Below are positions 12,801-24,525 of a stretch of 64,000 nt of DNA, in pieces (positions within the stretch are counted from its first letter, which is position 1; each line of letters starts with the position of its first letter). Source of the DNA: Euborellia annulipes (lineage: Eukaryota > Arthropoda > Insecta > Dermaptera > Anisolabididae). Where the stretch lies: the NCBI GenBank assembly GCA_023213315.1, contig JAKCPI010000389.1:44304-108303 (forward strand), read 5' to 3'. Made by a program: the position numbers and the translations under genes. Under the pieces are notes generated by a model. That model searched no databases, was not told the origin of the DNA, and saw only the letters and a list, made by a program, of their open reading frames with translations.

Positions 12801-13151
12801 AGGGCATAAAATTGCTGAAAATCTCTACATGCGTCAGGTATAGGATTTTTACATTTTGGGAGAATGGAACCATGTTTAATTCATATTATATTGTAGGATG
12901 GAACAAGAAGCTACTATTTTTTAGTAGAAGAGTTGGAAATATTATGTAAAAATGCTGGATTTGAATCTATCATTTGTGAATATGTTGATCGTCGGACAAT
13001 AAACAAAAAGAAAAAATCGATGTTCCTCGAATATTTCTTCAAGGGAAATTCCGAAAACCATTTGCTGGAGCATAGTAAGAAATACCTAGATATTAATATA
13101 TTTATTGATCACATTCTAAATGATGAACAAACTATTTATGAATTTATATGA
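9885..13151 (+). CDS. METTL6: tRNA N3-methylcytidine methyltransferase METTL6
   Basis: S-adenosylmethionine-dependent class I methyltransferase; METTL6 makes m3C32 in the anticodon loop of serine tRNAs (family knowledge). Exons 9885-10214, 12511-12837 and 12897-13151 join in phase 0 to give 303 aa (human about 284). Visible landmarks: N-terminal QKNWDLFYKRN-like segment with NFFKDRHW-type block (residues about 55-75), SAM-binding motif I EIGCGVGN (about 94-101), acidic-loop ACDLSPRAI, FVLSSIHP, PGGWLLFRDYG, and the C-terminal DGTRSYYF and YVDRRTINKKK blocks typical of METTL6 rather than METTL2/8. The start at 9885 follows an acceptor at 9877; an upstream in-frame ATG is possible but lies in the presumed intron. 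The 2.3-kb first coding intron is filled with a tRNA-bearing fold-back, a hAT MITE and another inverted-repeat element. Confidence 0.95.
10386..10929. repeat. Fold-back of two tRNA-like repeats in METTL6 intron
   Basis: Arms of about 225 bp lie in inverted orientation around a GC-richer spacer (about 10607-10694). Each arm contains a tRNA-like sequence. In the right arm, 10822-10895 has a 7-bp acceptor pairing (GTGGCCT with GGGCCAT), a 5-bp T stem with TTCGATT loop and a 5-bp anticodon stem, but the anticodon loop is 11 nt, so it is a SINE head or pseudo-tRNA rather than a functional tRNA. Confidence 0.8.
11030..11102 (-). repeat. SINE fragment, family B (tRNA head)
   Basis: On the minus strand this has the tRNA-like head with B box GGTTCGGATCC seen in the full-length SINE at 38853-39138 and the copy at 28190-28316. 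Truncated. Confidence 0.6.
11316..11657. mobile_element. hAT-type MITE with perfect 8-bp target duplication
   Basis: 342 bp with terminal inverted repeats CAGTGGTTCCCAACC and its complement (the right end has one changed base and one extra A), flanked by the exact duplication gcctagac (11308-11315 and 11658-11665). The termini and the 8-bp duplication are the hAT superfamily signature. No transposase is present. It interrupts a hammerhead-like motif. Confidence 0.9.
11815..12155. repeat. Inverted-repeat element in METTL6 intron
   Basis: Outer inverted ends (GAATCAGAGTGGCGAAAG and its near complement) and an inner palindrome (ATAGCCGGGCAACAAAT) suggest a non-autonomous DNA transposon or nested fold-backs. 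Confidence 0.55.
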
Positions 13152-13738
13152 TTTTCAAATTTATTAGCTCTAACTGATTTATTAATCCAATATATAAAAT
13201 TTTTCATTTTTGTATTTTGTAATTTACATAGGCCCGTTTAATTTTTCCAGAAAAACAAGAAAATTTGCTACTTTGTTTAAATGAAAAATGATAAATCAAC
13301 AAGTTTCATTTTAAATTGAGCTCAAGATTAGCAAGCAAAAAGCCGTCTCAGCTCATTCAAGAATAACGATATATTCTCAAACTTCATAGTACAGTGATGA
13401 ATAGAGAAAAAGTCATCAGCATGGTAAATATCATTTTATAATTAAATAAAATTATTATTTAAGCGGACTTTAGATTTCCATTTAGAATTATATACGTACA
13501 AACTATTACTTCAGTTATTATTCTAAAAATGGATAGAGAAAAGGAGGTGGCCTAGATTAGGAGTGCCATATTTTTTTTTTACTTCCTCTTGCCTAAATAT
13601 GTTAATATATATAGAGAGAAAGTATTGGATTCATGTCAAAAATTCGATGTCGAGATTTTGATGGATATACAAAAATGGTCAAGAGTTTTCTGAAGGCTAA
13701 TAATTTCAGAATAGATTGCATTTTAGTGATGGAACGAT

Positions 13739-14250
13739 ACTCTAGTCAGCACTTCCAGTACCGGGGCCTTTGGCGGGAATAAGCAGGTAAAGTTGCGGGA
13801 AGATGGTTTTTCGCAAATATCTCGAAAACTATGCTGTCTTCCGCAAAAATTCATCTATGCAAAAATAATCGAAATTAAATTACAAACAAAAATGGTCTAG
13901 TATATATTCACACTAAAGTAAAAGGTTCGGAAGATATAGAGGTGTAAAATTTGTAATTCATATAATGGTTGTCATGGTAACAAGATATAAATATTTCTCT
14001 ATCTCACAATCAGTGTCTCCTTTCATATGAATTATAAATTTTACCCCTCTAAATCTCCCGAACCGTTCACTTTAGCGTGATTATATACTAGACCATTTTT
14101 GTTTGAAATTGAATTTCGATTCTTTTTGTATAGATGAATCTTTGAGGAAAACCGCAGTTTTCGAGATATTTACAAAAAACCATGTTTCCGCAACTTTACC
14201 GGCTTATTTCCGCCAAAGGCCCAGGTACTGGAAGTGCTGACTCTAGAGTT
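13739..14250. repeat. Fold-back repeat, about 230-bp arms
   Basis: The left arm starts ACTCTAGTCAGCACTTCCAG and the right arm ends with its complement. Arms are diverged, with a short AT-rich loop near 13975-14010. No ORF. Confidence 0.8.
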
Positions 14251-14691
14251 TCTTTCTATCCATGGGCGTACCCAACGAGGGGCAGGGGGCAGCTGCCCCC
14301 CCCCCTAGAAGCAAGAAAAAAAAATGTTTATAAACTGATGAAACGAAACAAAATTAGGTAGGGCGATGGCGAAGGGGAATGATTTAGGATTCTTGGGTTT
14401 CTATGCCCATAATTCGAAGGCTTTACTCCTCTATATAAAAAAAAGCTATGCCACAATCTGGACGGCCATGATCTCCCCCCTGGACGACCATGGTCGCCCC
14501 CCCCCCTTCAGAAAACTCTTGCCCATTTATTTTTGTCGCCAGCACTATAATATTGTATATCGGCGGAAACTAAATATATGTCGACACGAAAAATGTTTAA
14601 TGAGGTCATAGACGTGACATCAAATAATTTTTACTTGGTAATTATTGGTAAATATAAAAACTAAATACAGTAAGTACTAACAAATTCAAAA

Positions 14692-14851
14692 CTTATAACC
14701 AAGTATTTATTAATTTAAATAAGCGGAAAATGTAGGTACCGCCGAGCGAGTGCGGTGCTGTGGTCCAGTAGTAGGGCATATTGAGCGTGGAGCGACTCCC
14801 GGCGGTACCTACATTTTTCGCTTATTTAAATTAATAAATACTTGGTTATAT
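14692..14851. repeat. Short fold-back with GC-rich loop
   Basis: Near-perfect arms of about 50 bp (14692-14742 and 14800-14851) surround a GC-rich core of about 57 bp. It would form a strong hairpin as RNA. Confidence 0.8.
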
Positions 14852-15185
14852 GTTTTTCATAATTACTTCATGGACCAACACATGATAGATATAATTCAAA
14901 TTCAAAACTCTTTATTTACATAATTTTTGATTTTCCTCTTTATTTGTTACCAAAAAAATATATTTTGTATTGTATAATAATAAATTGTTGTTTTGAGCTA
15001 AAATGGAAACCGTTTTGATCGGTGGCGTGCTCAAAATATTGTCGCGTGCCATCCCTGGCCTAGATAGATATATAGCATTTTGTCAAAGCTAATCTTCTAT
15101 TAAATGTTCTGTTAAACGTTCTATCTTCTTGCCTTTTGACAATTTTTCTTAAACAATGACTTTAAAGTCCGCTTAATCTTTTTAA

Positions 15186-15253
15186 ATGATGATCCCATAG
15201 TTCATTTGATACTTTTATGAAATGAACCTTTTATGTCTTTCGCTCCTATCTGA
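15186..15253 (+). ncRNA. Box C/D snoRNA, copy 1
   Basis: C box ATGATGA (15186-15192) and D box CTGA (15250-15253). The segment before D, GTCTTTCGCTCCTAT, can pair for 15 bp (one G-U) with ATAGGGGCGAAAGAC of 28S rRNA, recalled from conserved animal and yeast rRNA. A candidate acceptor AG at 15323-15324 lies 71 nt downstream. The C'/D' region is the most diverged of the four copies, and no donor occurs at the position expected from the other copies. Confidence 0.8.
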
Positions 15254-15496
15254 AAATTAATTAATTTCTAAATGCATCTTATAAAAGTGTATATTTGTGC
15301 TAATAATTGTTTTTTTATTTCTAGATGACTATTATTTCTAAAATAAATCATTTGGAAATCTGAATGGTTATATATATATATATAATACAGTATATACAAA
15401 TGGTCATCTCGCCTGTTTTTTATGTATTTTGGTTATGAAGGAGCATTTCTGGTAATTATGATTATTTTTTTATTATTATTTATTATCTTTTTTAAA

Positions 15497-15564
15497 ATGA
15501 TGATCCCATAGTTCATTTGATATTTATGTGATATGAACTTATAATGTCTTTCGCTCCTATCTGA
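15497..15564 (+). ncRNA. Box C/D snoRNA, copy 2
   Basis: C box ATGATGA (15497-15503), C'-like TGATATG, D box CTGA (15561-15564) and the same D guide as copy 1. It lies in a 184-bp intron (15452-15635): 45 nt after the donor and 71 nt before the acceptor AG. Confidence 0.85.
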
Positions 15565-15815
15565 AAATTATTGTTTAACTATTAGAATTGTTTTAAAAAA
15601 AGACAATTTTTTCAAACTTGTGTTTTTTTTTTTAGATTCCGGTATAGGCCTACAAAAAACGTGAAATTGTAACATTCACAAAACTACATCCTATATTTAA
15701 AACTTAATTTTGAAAAAATTGAAGACAGTAATTTCTTAAATATTTATCTTAAAAGAAGATAATTTCACAGGTAAATATATTCTTTAATAATGAAATTTCA
15801 GCAATTAATTCTTTT

Positions 15816-15884
15816 GTGATGATCCCATAGTTCATTTGATAATCTTGTGATATGAACTTTTTAATGTCTTTCGCTCCTATCTGA
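15816..15884 (+). ncRNA. Box C/D snoRNA, copy 3
   Basis: C box GTGATGA (15816-15822), D'-like TTGA, C'-like TGATATG, D box CTGA (15881-15884). It lies in a 182-bp intron (15771-15952), 45 nt after the donor and 68 nt before the acceptor. The D' guide CATAGTTCAT can pair with GTGAACTATG of 28S rRNA (10 bp, one wobble). Confidence 0.87.
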
Positions 15885-16123
15885 AAATTATTGTTCAACT
15901 AAGAATTTTGTTTTAAAAAAGGCTATTTTTTCAAACTCTGCTTTTTTTTTAGATCTTGGATTATAAAAACGTGAATTGTAACCACGCATAAAACTACAGC
16001 TTTTATCTAAAACTAATTTTAGAAAACATAAAGACAGATATTTCTAAAATATTTAACCTAAAAGAAGATAATTTCACAGGTAAATATATTCTTTAATAAT
16101 GAAATTTCAACAATTAATTTTTT

Positions 16124-16193
16124 GTGATGATCCCATAGTTCATTTGATAATCTTGTGATATGAACTTTTTAAATGTCTTTCGCTCCTATCTGA
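16124..16193 (+). ncRNA. Box C/D snoRNA, copy 4
   Basis: C box GTGATGA (16124-16130) and D box CTGA (16190-16193), same guides as copy 3. It lies in a 181-bp intron (16080-16260), 44 nt after the donor and 67 nt before the acceptor. Confidence 0.87.
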
Positions 16194-16860
16194 AAATTGA
16201 TGATATTTAAATAATTATTTTAAAAAAATGTGAATATTTTCATTTTTTTTTTCTTTTTAGAGAAACATAAATGCAATTTATAGAAGAAACTGCAGAATAT
16301 CTTGAGTTTTGGGTTATTCTTTCGTAAAAATTACCCTCTGCTATTGAGTCTACCAAGATTGCGTATCACTATCCAATAAGGGAAACACTACATAATCGTT
16401 GATTCGAAGGAATTTGTCTTATGCGATTTTTACTATAGTCTCTTTCTGCATTCATTATGAATTATTATTGTTTGTTATGCGTGGAAATTGACTGAACGGA
16501 GGTGGTCCAGTGTCATAGGAAAATAAAGAGCAGAGACAGGGGACCAAAATTATTATAAACAGGACCCTTGGTCAGAGTATTTCCAAAAGGATATATTAAA
16601 CAGACCGAAGGACACAATTTACGTAAGGGGACCTAATTAATTATCAAAAGACCTCTGTCAGCAAATTCCCTTATGCAATCTTAGTAACATAAAACAGAAG
16701 ACCGGGTCTGGCACATTCCAATGACTCAAACAATAAACAAATTTTACGATTTATGCTTGAGGCGACACCAAAAGGAGCCTCCACCCGAGGCAATTCGTCG
16801 ATATAAGGGCCTGAGAGCAGCCACAATAATAAATTCTAGTTGACACCAAACCTTTGCCGG

Positions 16861-17079
16861 TCAGGGCGTGATTCCGTACTTAAACATTTTACTCGTCTCT
16901 GCGATCATTTCGACGCTGTTCCCGTCGTCGTGGTATCCTTTCACCGTTTCCCAAAACTCAGCTGTATATTGTATCACCTCATCCTTGTTATTTTCGTTAA
17001 TAAAAACCATTTCCCACTCTTTCATTTGGAAACGAACCCCACATCCTTTAACATTACCAATCACGGGTTCTGCGAGCAT
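16861..17079 (-). CDS. Unidentified 72-aa ORF
   Basis: Reads from ATG at 17079 to a stop at 16861 and has a more balanced base composition than its surroundings. The protein is hydrophilic with aromatic and acidic residues (for example EMVFINENNKDEV and AEFWETVKGYHDDG). I do not recognise the family. An AG directly precedes the ATG, so it could be an exon; equally it may be a fragment of an old mobile element. No promoter or poly(A) context is convincing. Confidence 0.25.
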   Translation of the reverse strand: MLAEPVIGNVKGCGVRFQMKEWEMVFINENNKDEVIQYTAEFWETVKGYHDDGNSVEMIAETSKMFKYGITP

Positions 17080-20000
17080 CTACTACCATTTAATTTAAAT
17101 AATTTTCTATGATCATAATATAGTTCCAATGATTATTGAATGCACTAGGAACCGACTGAATATTATGATTTTCGCAAGAGGGAAAAGTAAAAAATAAAAA
17201 GGTAAAATGATATGAATTTTGTATAGGAAATACAAGTTTCCGTTTCGGTTATTGTTTCGGCTGAAAATCTTGTTTCGGTCGGAGCCTAAAATGCACTTCT
17301 TTTTTCATGATTTTAATAATATTTAATGAAAAATATTGTAATGTACAAAACATTTTTGGTCGAAAAAATAATAAAAGAATATTTTTGTTTTGAAATTTTT
17401 GTTAGTAATTTATTCCCGCTTTACCTAAATTCTAGATTATCTTTTTTTCAAATAGCAACCATTGGAAATGTAGGTTCCCAAAGCAAGGGCGGATCCAGAG
17501 GTGTTTTTGGGGGGTGATCTGGTGTGGCTCGTCGGACAAAACACTTTTTTTTTTTTTTTTGTTATTTTAAAGGGGTTTTTTTTTTTTGTGTTTAAAAAAA
17601 AAAAAAAAAAAAATTTTTATTATTATTATTAAAAAAATTTTTTAAAAAAAAAAATTTTTTTTAAAAAAAAATTTTTTTTTTTTGGGGGGAGGGTGGGTGT
17701 TTTCTTCCTTTTTCTCCCTTTTCCCAAAGCGTCTACCTAGCAAATGGATATCCAAATAAACTTTAACTTTAATGATAAGAAGAACGGCGCCAGAAGCAAC
17801 TGGATTGACATCCAACGGAAGGCTCCAGCCACCATGCAATGCATTTGTTTTTTTGTGCTCATTTTCTACCAAATTATAACAAATTGACAAGCATCAGTGG
17901 CTGAAGTTGAAGAACAAGAATAGAGCAGTTAAAAGAACGCCGACGTATTTCAGTAAATCCTTCGGGGGAATAGAGAGAGTATCAATATTAAATCGCCATC
18001 ATGTATTTTCTCAATTTGATTATTTCATTGTTTTTAAAGGAAAGTTGTGGTTCAAACTCCAATAAAAATTTCCATATTTTTTTAGAAAAACAATGAAATA
18101 ATCATATGAGACAACACATAGATAGCTTTAATATTGAGTATCACTCTACTTATTTTATTCAGACTTTCAGTACCTGGGGTTGTACCATAAGATATTTGAT
18201 TTGTGTTGATAATATTATACAATTTGACCCAAATAAATTTTATTTTCTCAGGTTTCTCAAAAATATATTTAACATTGAGAAACTGTTACGGCGCCAGCTT
18301 ATTCTCACTGGGCGGGAAAGGGTGGGGCCCCCTGGACACCCTGTAGCGCCGTTACTGTTAAGAGAGAAAGAAAAGAGAGAGAGAGAAAATAAATCTTTGG
18401 AAAGAAGTTCAATAAAGATATAGGAATAATGGCCTTTGGAATCACACGGAGAAGATCGAAATAGCTTCAAAATTCAATTTATGCAGAGCCTCTTCACTGT
18501 GTGAGATCGCGGAAACATTGTCAATGTTAGAAGCGATTGGATGTTTGAATTTTAATTCTTAACTCACTTCGAATGAAGATCTCAAGGACAATCACTAAAT
18601 TAGCGATGATAGGTAGACTTGGAAATACCACCAGGAATCGAATTGAAAAAAATTTTCCTCAGTCTTCAAATATCTGGTAACGTATTGATTGAAAAATATA
18701 TTTATAGCATTTTGGAGCTAAAGAATAAAAATTTATTATAAACTAATTTTCGATATATATGTATAAGAGAAGAAAGGCAGGAGCCAAAATTTTGAGAAAT
18801 CCGAAGAAAAAAAAAACTGAAAAAGTACTTCAGTAAAGTACTAGTACTTTTTGGCCGATTTTCAAAAGCTTATTTTAACTGAGGGTACCTAACTTGAATA
18901 CGAGTACCAAGGGCTGAGGATTCCCATCTCGTCCCATACAATAAAAATTTTATTTAAATTGAATTAGCTATCAATCAATTTAAATAAATAGGTTCGGGAT
19001 CTAAATGGCCATTGATGCCGAATTAGACGTTAAAGGGTTAAAAAAAAAGGAAGACTTATTTATATAGGGCTCAGCTTCCCGTTATAGACAGTTGTGACGG
19101 ATCCCTTAAGCGATCTAATTAGTTTATCGAGTACAAAGTAAAACTTTCCACCCACTGGAGGTAAAATTCCTATTGGCCACAAAACCAATTTTTTTTATAA
19201 ATGAACTCTAGGCCGGTTAAGTATTTTTAAATTAAAAAAAAGGGGGGGGGGGGAGGGGGGGGGAAAAAAAAAAAAAAAAAAAGTATTCTTTAAAGAGTCT
19301 TGATGTTTTATTTGAAAGGATTAGCAAAGTCTTTTAGAGACATCGTTTCTAGGAGGCACCACGTAGAGGTTCCTTCCATGCTCCCCAAAAAAATTAATAG
19401 AAAGCCTCTTCTTAAAGCTCTTTGATGAGTCACGATCCATTCAGTAAATGCCCTGTCTCTCTAGCAATTTGTATTCTAATAATTAAATATTCTTCTCTCT
19501 ATTTTAAAAGTATAAAGATCTTGATGGGTATGCCTTCTCTCACACTCATAAAAAGTTAATTTGTTCCATCAAACTGTCTGCTGATTATCCATTGATTTCA
19601 ATTTGTAAAGTGATCTCCTCAGATAAGGATAGAGAACAAGTTGAGAAAATAATATTTCCATTCATTGTTCATTTGTTGAGAGAGTATTGATGTAAAAATG
19701 AAATAAAAACAGCTGGATAATGGAAGCTTGTTTCATTCAAGTGTGTACGTCTGAATAAACTTGAAAATTTAAAGGTGAGCAACGTTCTAAATGGCATTTG
19801 ATTCGAGGATCGAATTTGAAGAATTGCATAAATTGATATTGGAAAATGACGTCAAAGTTCAAATGTGAACGGCACCTAAGAAAGAGCGCTAGTGCAATTT
19901 AAGCTCTTAATTCAAAAGATTACACTGTGGTATATGTCAAATATTAATATTTATTTATAAACTTTTCTTAAATGACTCCTTTTTTCTATATTAATATCTT

Positions 20001-20158
20001 TGACATTTCACTGTTAAAAATGTAATTTTTTTCTTGTGTTCAGTTCATCTAAATATCATCCATCTGAAAAAATAACATTTTATTATAATTATTTAAATTT
20101 CAATCTATATATTATATATATATAGGCCTATAGTTCATATGATGTGACAACTGTTAAT

Positions 20159-20556
20159 CATAGGCGCCGGAACTGGGGGGGAGCAAGGGTACATTGCCCC
20201 CCCCCCCCGGCATCCTTTAGGGGGGACAGGGGGGGGGGCGAAATTTCTTCTTTATTTCATTTATTTTTAAAAATGATATATTTTTACTTTTGAAAAATAA
20301 AATCTTCTAAATTAAAAAAAATTAAAAGAGTAAGAAATTCATTTTTTTACAAATTTTTTCCAAAAATTTTTGATAAAATCACTAGCAAATTTTTTAAAAT
20401 TATAATTTTATTAAAATTGTGATTTTATTTAAGATTTTTAAAGTTTTATTGTTGATTTGTTTTTGTTTTATACCATTTGAGCATATTAAATTATTTTAAT
20501 TTTCTAAAAAAAATTTTTTGCCCCCCCCCTGATTCAAATTCGTTCCGGCGCCCCTG
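20159..20556. mobile_element. hAT-like MITE with poly-G/poly-C flanks
   Basis: 398 bp with ends CATAGGCGCCGGAACTG and GTTCCGGCGCCCCTG, flanked by a perfect 8-bp duplication ctgttaat (20151-20158 and 20557-20564). Long G and C runs sit just inside the ends; the centre is AT-rich and non-coding. Confidence 0.85.
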
Positions 20557-21299
20557 CTGTTAATATATTACTTCAAATTGTCTGTAGTTGTTTTCAGGTG
20601 CTAGCAGGATGGAGAATTATTTCTCAATTCATTTGCAAAGACTTTTATTGGGCTAACGAGGAAAACAACTACAGAAAATTTCAAGTAATATATATTATAT
20701 ATCTATATATTAATTTTGTATTATAAAAAAAAGTACCTATCAACATTTGCTCCAGTAATTTTGCTTCTAAAACGATTATATCAATATTACTCCATTACAG
20801 AATAGGAGACTCCAAGGTCTTCAAAAATCGCTTTGTTGAAGGTGTATGTAATGAAGCACATCACATTTCCTCTCATCTCTCTTTTAGTTTTCCGACAATT
20901 ATTATTTATTTATGGAAAATATTTAAATAAGTCAGTTATTAAACATGTTTTAATACGTGATCTAAAAAAAAAAAAAAATTGTATTAGTCTTAATTCTAAT
21001 CAGTTAATTTATAAAAATGTTGAATTAGTGTTCTAATTTATTTATTTATGTTTACCTTTAATTTTTCCAAAAAATATTTAAAATTTCTTCTCTTCTCTCA
21101 CTTTTTCACGCTCACATAATAAATAACACCAAATAAAAAATAAACACCAAAAACGTTAATTTCATTTAATACAACAAAAAGTGTATGTAGTAAATGAAAA
21201 TGATAAAAAAAAAAAGAACAGCAAGAGTGTTTTAAATAATTCATTATCACTTGCTTGGCCGAATACAATATATATATATATATATATATATATTTGATC

Positions 21300-21342
<43 letters not shown>

Positions 21343-22224
21343 GAAAACCGGGAGTCCGAAGAAATCCTATCATTGAGAGTGAACGTGATGTTTTGGGTTT
21401 CAAGCAAAGGAGTGAGGGGTCTAAGCTTGAAGAAATCCTACCTAGTCTAACACAAAAACGAAGACAATAGAGAGAGTATTTGTAACCCCGTCTCCACCAT
21501 CAGATCGGTGGAGCCCTCGGGTTCCTAGACTCAAGGATTGCAATTTTGACCCTCCAGGCTATTCCTGGAGAAACGGCAACCCTTCAGTGACTCGCTTTAC
21601 TCATAGAGCCACCTCACACAAGAACAATGGGAACCTGGGCTTCGATCTTTCAATCAGATCTGATAGTATCACTTTATGAACCGCTCATGGAATAAATCAA
21701 TAAGAATATCTTTCATTTTAGTTCTCCGTTTGGATCCTAAATCAAAGAAACAAATCAAGGCATCCTAACAAAACGAATACCTAAAAGATTAGAGTAGGCA
21801 CCTGAAGCTAACAACAACAACAACAACGATTATCCAATAGAGGCCTAAAATGAAAGTATTCTCGTTGATTACTCCACTATTAGACGAAAAATAGATACAT
21901 GTTCAAAAAAATCCCTCTCGTTGGCATGGTGCACCCTCCACCCCTCTATATTTAAATCTTTAAACTACATTTAAGTTATGAAAAATAATTTTCTAAATTA
22001 TAAATATTCAAAGGTGAATACAATTAAATTTGTATTCATTTAGCAGACAAACCTTAAGCGCTGGATACTAAGAAGATGATAATGAAATCCCGCGGCGGGA
22101 GAGGCTGTCTCTCGAACGTTGCATGTGCAGAGAGGAATGCTAATCCTATTTGGGGTCAGCTGAAAAAAAAGTACATCCTAAAAATCTAATCTAATCTAGC
22201 CCCACTAATATTCTTGCACCATGC

Positions 22225-24487
22225 TTAATATACCTTTGTTCTGTTGACCCTCAGGAATCTGTAACAAAAGAGAAAAAAAAGAAATTAAAATCAGATCATT
22301 TATATATTTTTTAATTTATGTGTGTATATATAGAGTATAAAATATTCACCTCCTGAGGGGTTGACGGTCGCTCGAAGCTCCTTGTCTGCCCTCGTAGAGC
22401 TGATCCAGTTGATGCCATGGCCGGTTGCACTAGATGAACGCTGAACGCTGAGCACTGAACACTGAACACTGAGCACTAAATAAAGAATACTGAACACTGA
22501 GCACTAAATAAAGAATACTGATCACTGAACACATTTGGCCTGGAGAAACACAAACCTGCAAAAGAAAAAAAAATTGTTTTAGAATTTATCCCTTAGAATT
22601 CTAGCGAAAAAAGTTTTAAATCGAGATTTAAAAATATTTTTGTGTATGGGGGAAGGGGATTTTTTAAAAATATATGTTCGGCCCCCCAAAAAAAAATTAT
22701 ATATAACAAGATTGTGAGTATGCTTTTAGTTAGTGAGGCCAAACGCCCCATGAACCCCGGGAATAAAAAAAAAAACATAATTCCTGGCTATATTAAGTAG
22801 CCTGGAGCAAAGGGAATTAATGATTTGAAATTTCCCTGATAATTCAAAGTTTTAGGGGGGGGGGGGGGGGGGCGAAAAAACTTTTTGAAATGCCGAATTT
22901 TTGGAGGAAGAAGAGTTTTTATTTTTCATTTTAAAGATTCGATTAAGATATTTTTAGTAAATCGAGTTAGAACCTGTTTTCCAATGCTGGGAGATTTGTG
23001 AACCCCTGATAAGGGGGTTCTCTACCCCTAATTTGATATAATTATAGCCTAAAACCACCCCCGGAAAATTCTCTACCCAGTAAAAAGAACTCCATGAAAA
23101 TCGGTCCAGTAGTTTCGGTCTATGCGTTGCAGACAGACAGACTTTGTATTTTATATAATAGTATAGATATAGAAGAATTCATGCACTTGGCATTCAATTA
23201 TACCATATTTAACAAAAATATTTTGTTTTTATCGCACTATTTTATGCTTATTAGAGAAACCCCCCATAAGTCAAAGAAATTTAAATTTCAATATAAATTC
23301 ATGTATATGTGATCTCGGGTAATGAAGAATTATGACAGTGTATTTGCTATAGCAAAAACGAATCAGACTGGAAAAATGTCCATCTTTTGTCATTACCAAC
23401 TTTTATTCAGTTTTTTTCAATTTCCCAAAAGTTGCTGAACTCTGACTTAAAGGTTTTCTTAAATAAATGATTCATTTCTCAGTCGCTTTTTACAAAAAGC
23501 TTACTCACAGTATTGTTAAATATATCTATGTCTCAGTTAATGTCCGAATCAAGGTAATTTGAATACTAATATCTTATTCAAATAAAGTCGACACTCGATA
23601 ATTTTAAATCCAAGGAACTACAAGAAAAATTCGAATTATTAAGAGTTTTTATTATATTTTTGAAAATATGTACGAGATTACTTAAATTTTATATATTGTC
23701 TTAAGTAAAAAAGTAAAAATAATGAAAAAGACAAAAAAAGAACAACAAAATTACATATTAACATTGAGCTAGGCTGAAAGGAGGTAAACATTACGCGGAA
23801 AATGAGGAGTAAGCATTGCTTGGAAAAATGCGAATAATAAAGAGAGGAAGTAGCCTAGTTCCAATTATAGACCGTTCTCTCCCCGTCTTGATACGAAAAG
23901 GATTTCGAGTTATCGAGAGTATAAGAATACAGAGTATTTTTTCGATTTACCGAAGTTTACAAGCTAAAGAGTTCGTATAATCGGAAAATTCGAATTATCG
24001 AGAGTCGATCGTATATAGAATTCGAAAAATATTTAACAAAAAAAAGATGCATAATAAATATGCACCACGATTGAGGAAACCTTTTGATTTTATGAAAAAC
24101 GGCGATGAATGGACACCGAAATTTCTATAAAGGATGAAATTCTCATAACAACAATTCGAATAGTATTTGTGTCCTCAAACTTGGATGCATTTTATTATGC
24201 AAATAATGCATTTCTCGCAAAGGTTTTTATTCTAATCTATAGTTTGATTCCTAATGAATGTATCTAACTATAAAAGGTAAATGTACTTACCAAAATGTAG
24301 AAATTGTAGGAATCCTGGGCTGGAGCGACACGAGCCCAGTTATCCTTGTCAAGTTCTCTCTCCACGACTAAAGGTGATGCTTTGTCTGAACTTGAGTCGA
24401 GAAGACAAGCGCAGGCAGGTAATAACAGGTTAAACTAGAAAGAAAAAACGAAAGAATTAGGAAAATCTTAAACTCAAACATATACTG

Positions 24488-24525
<38 letters not shown>

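Larger units (their letters stand above)
13152..15140. other. Repeat-filled spacer downstream of METTL6
   Basis: No gene is supported. It holds two fold-backs (listed separately), a C-rich block (14290-14520) and inverted words TAAGCGGACTTTA at about 13459 and 15163 that could be the ends of one larger insertion. Confidence 0.5.
15325..16527 (+). ncRNA. snoRNA host gene, probably non-coding
   Basis: Candidate exons 15325-15451, 15636-15770, 15953-16079 and 16261 to about 16545 alternate with introns of 181-184 bp, each holding one snoRNA. The second and third of these exons and their flanks are themselves similar (both end ATAATTTCACAG before GTAAATATATTC), so exon-plus-snoRNA units of 308-319 bp were duplicated in tandem. 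The exons show no sustained reading frame, as in UHG/GAS5-type host genes. A poly(A) signal AATAAA lies at 16522-16527. The first exon and promoter were not found. Confidence 0.65.
16528..22200. other. Gene-poor, repeat-rich stretch
   Basis: Contains an unexplained ORF (listed), A/T and G/C homopolymer tracts (17540-17690, 19235-19280), a hAT-like MITE (20159-20556), TA microsatellites (21267-21340) and GC-richer repeat material at 21480-22200 ending in TCTAA-like units that resemble a non-LTR retrotransposon 3' tail. I support no conventional gene here. Confidence 0.5.

Noticed and set aside
17642..17890. Minus-strand ORF of 82 codons
   Set aside because: Half of it is poly-A/T and poly-G translated as Lys, Phe and Pro; no family recognised and no splice context.
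21255..21470. ORFs full of Ile-Tyr repeats near 21.3 and 59.6 kb
   Set aside because: They translate TA microsatellites.
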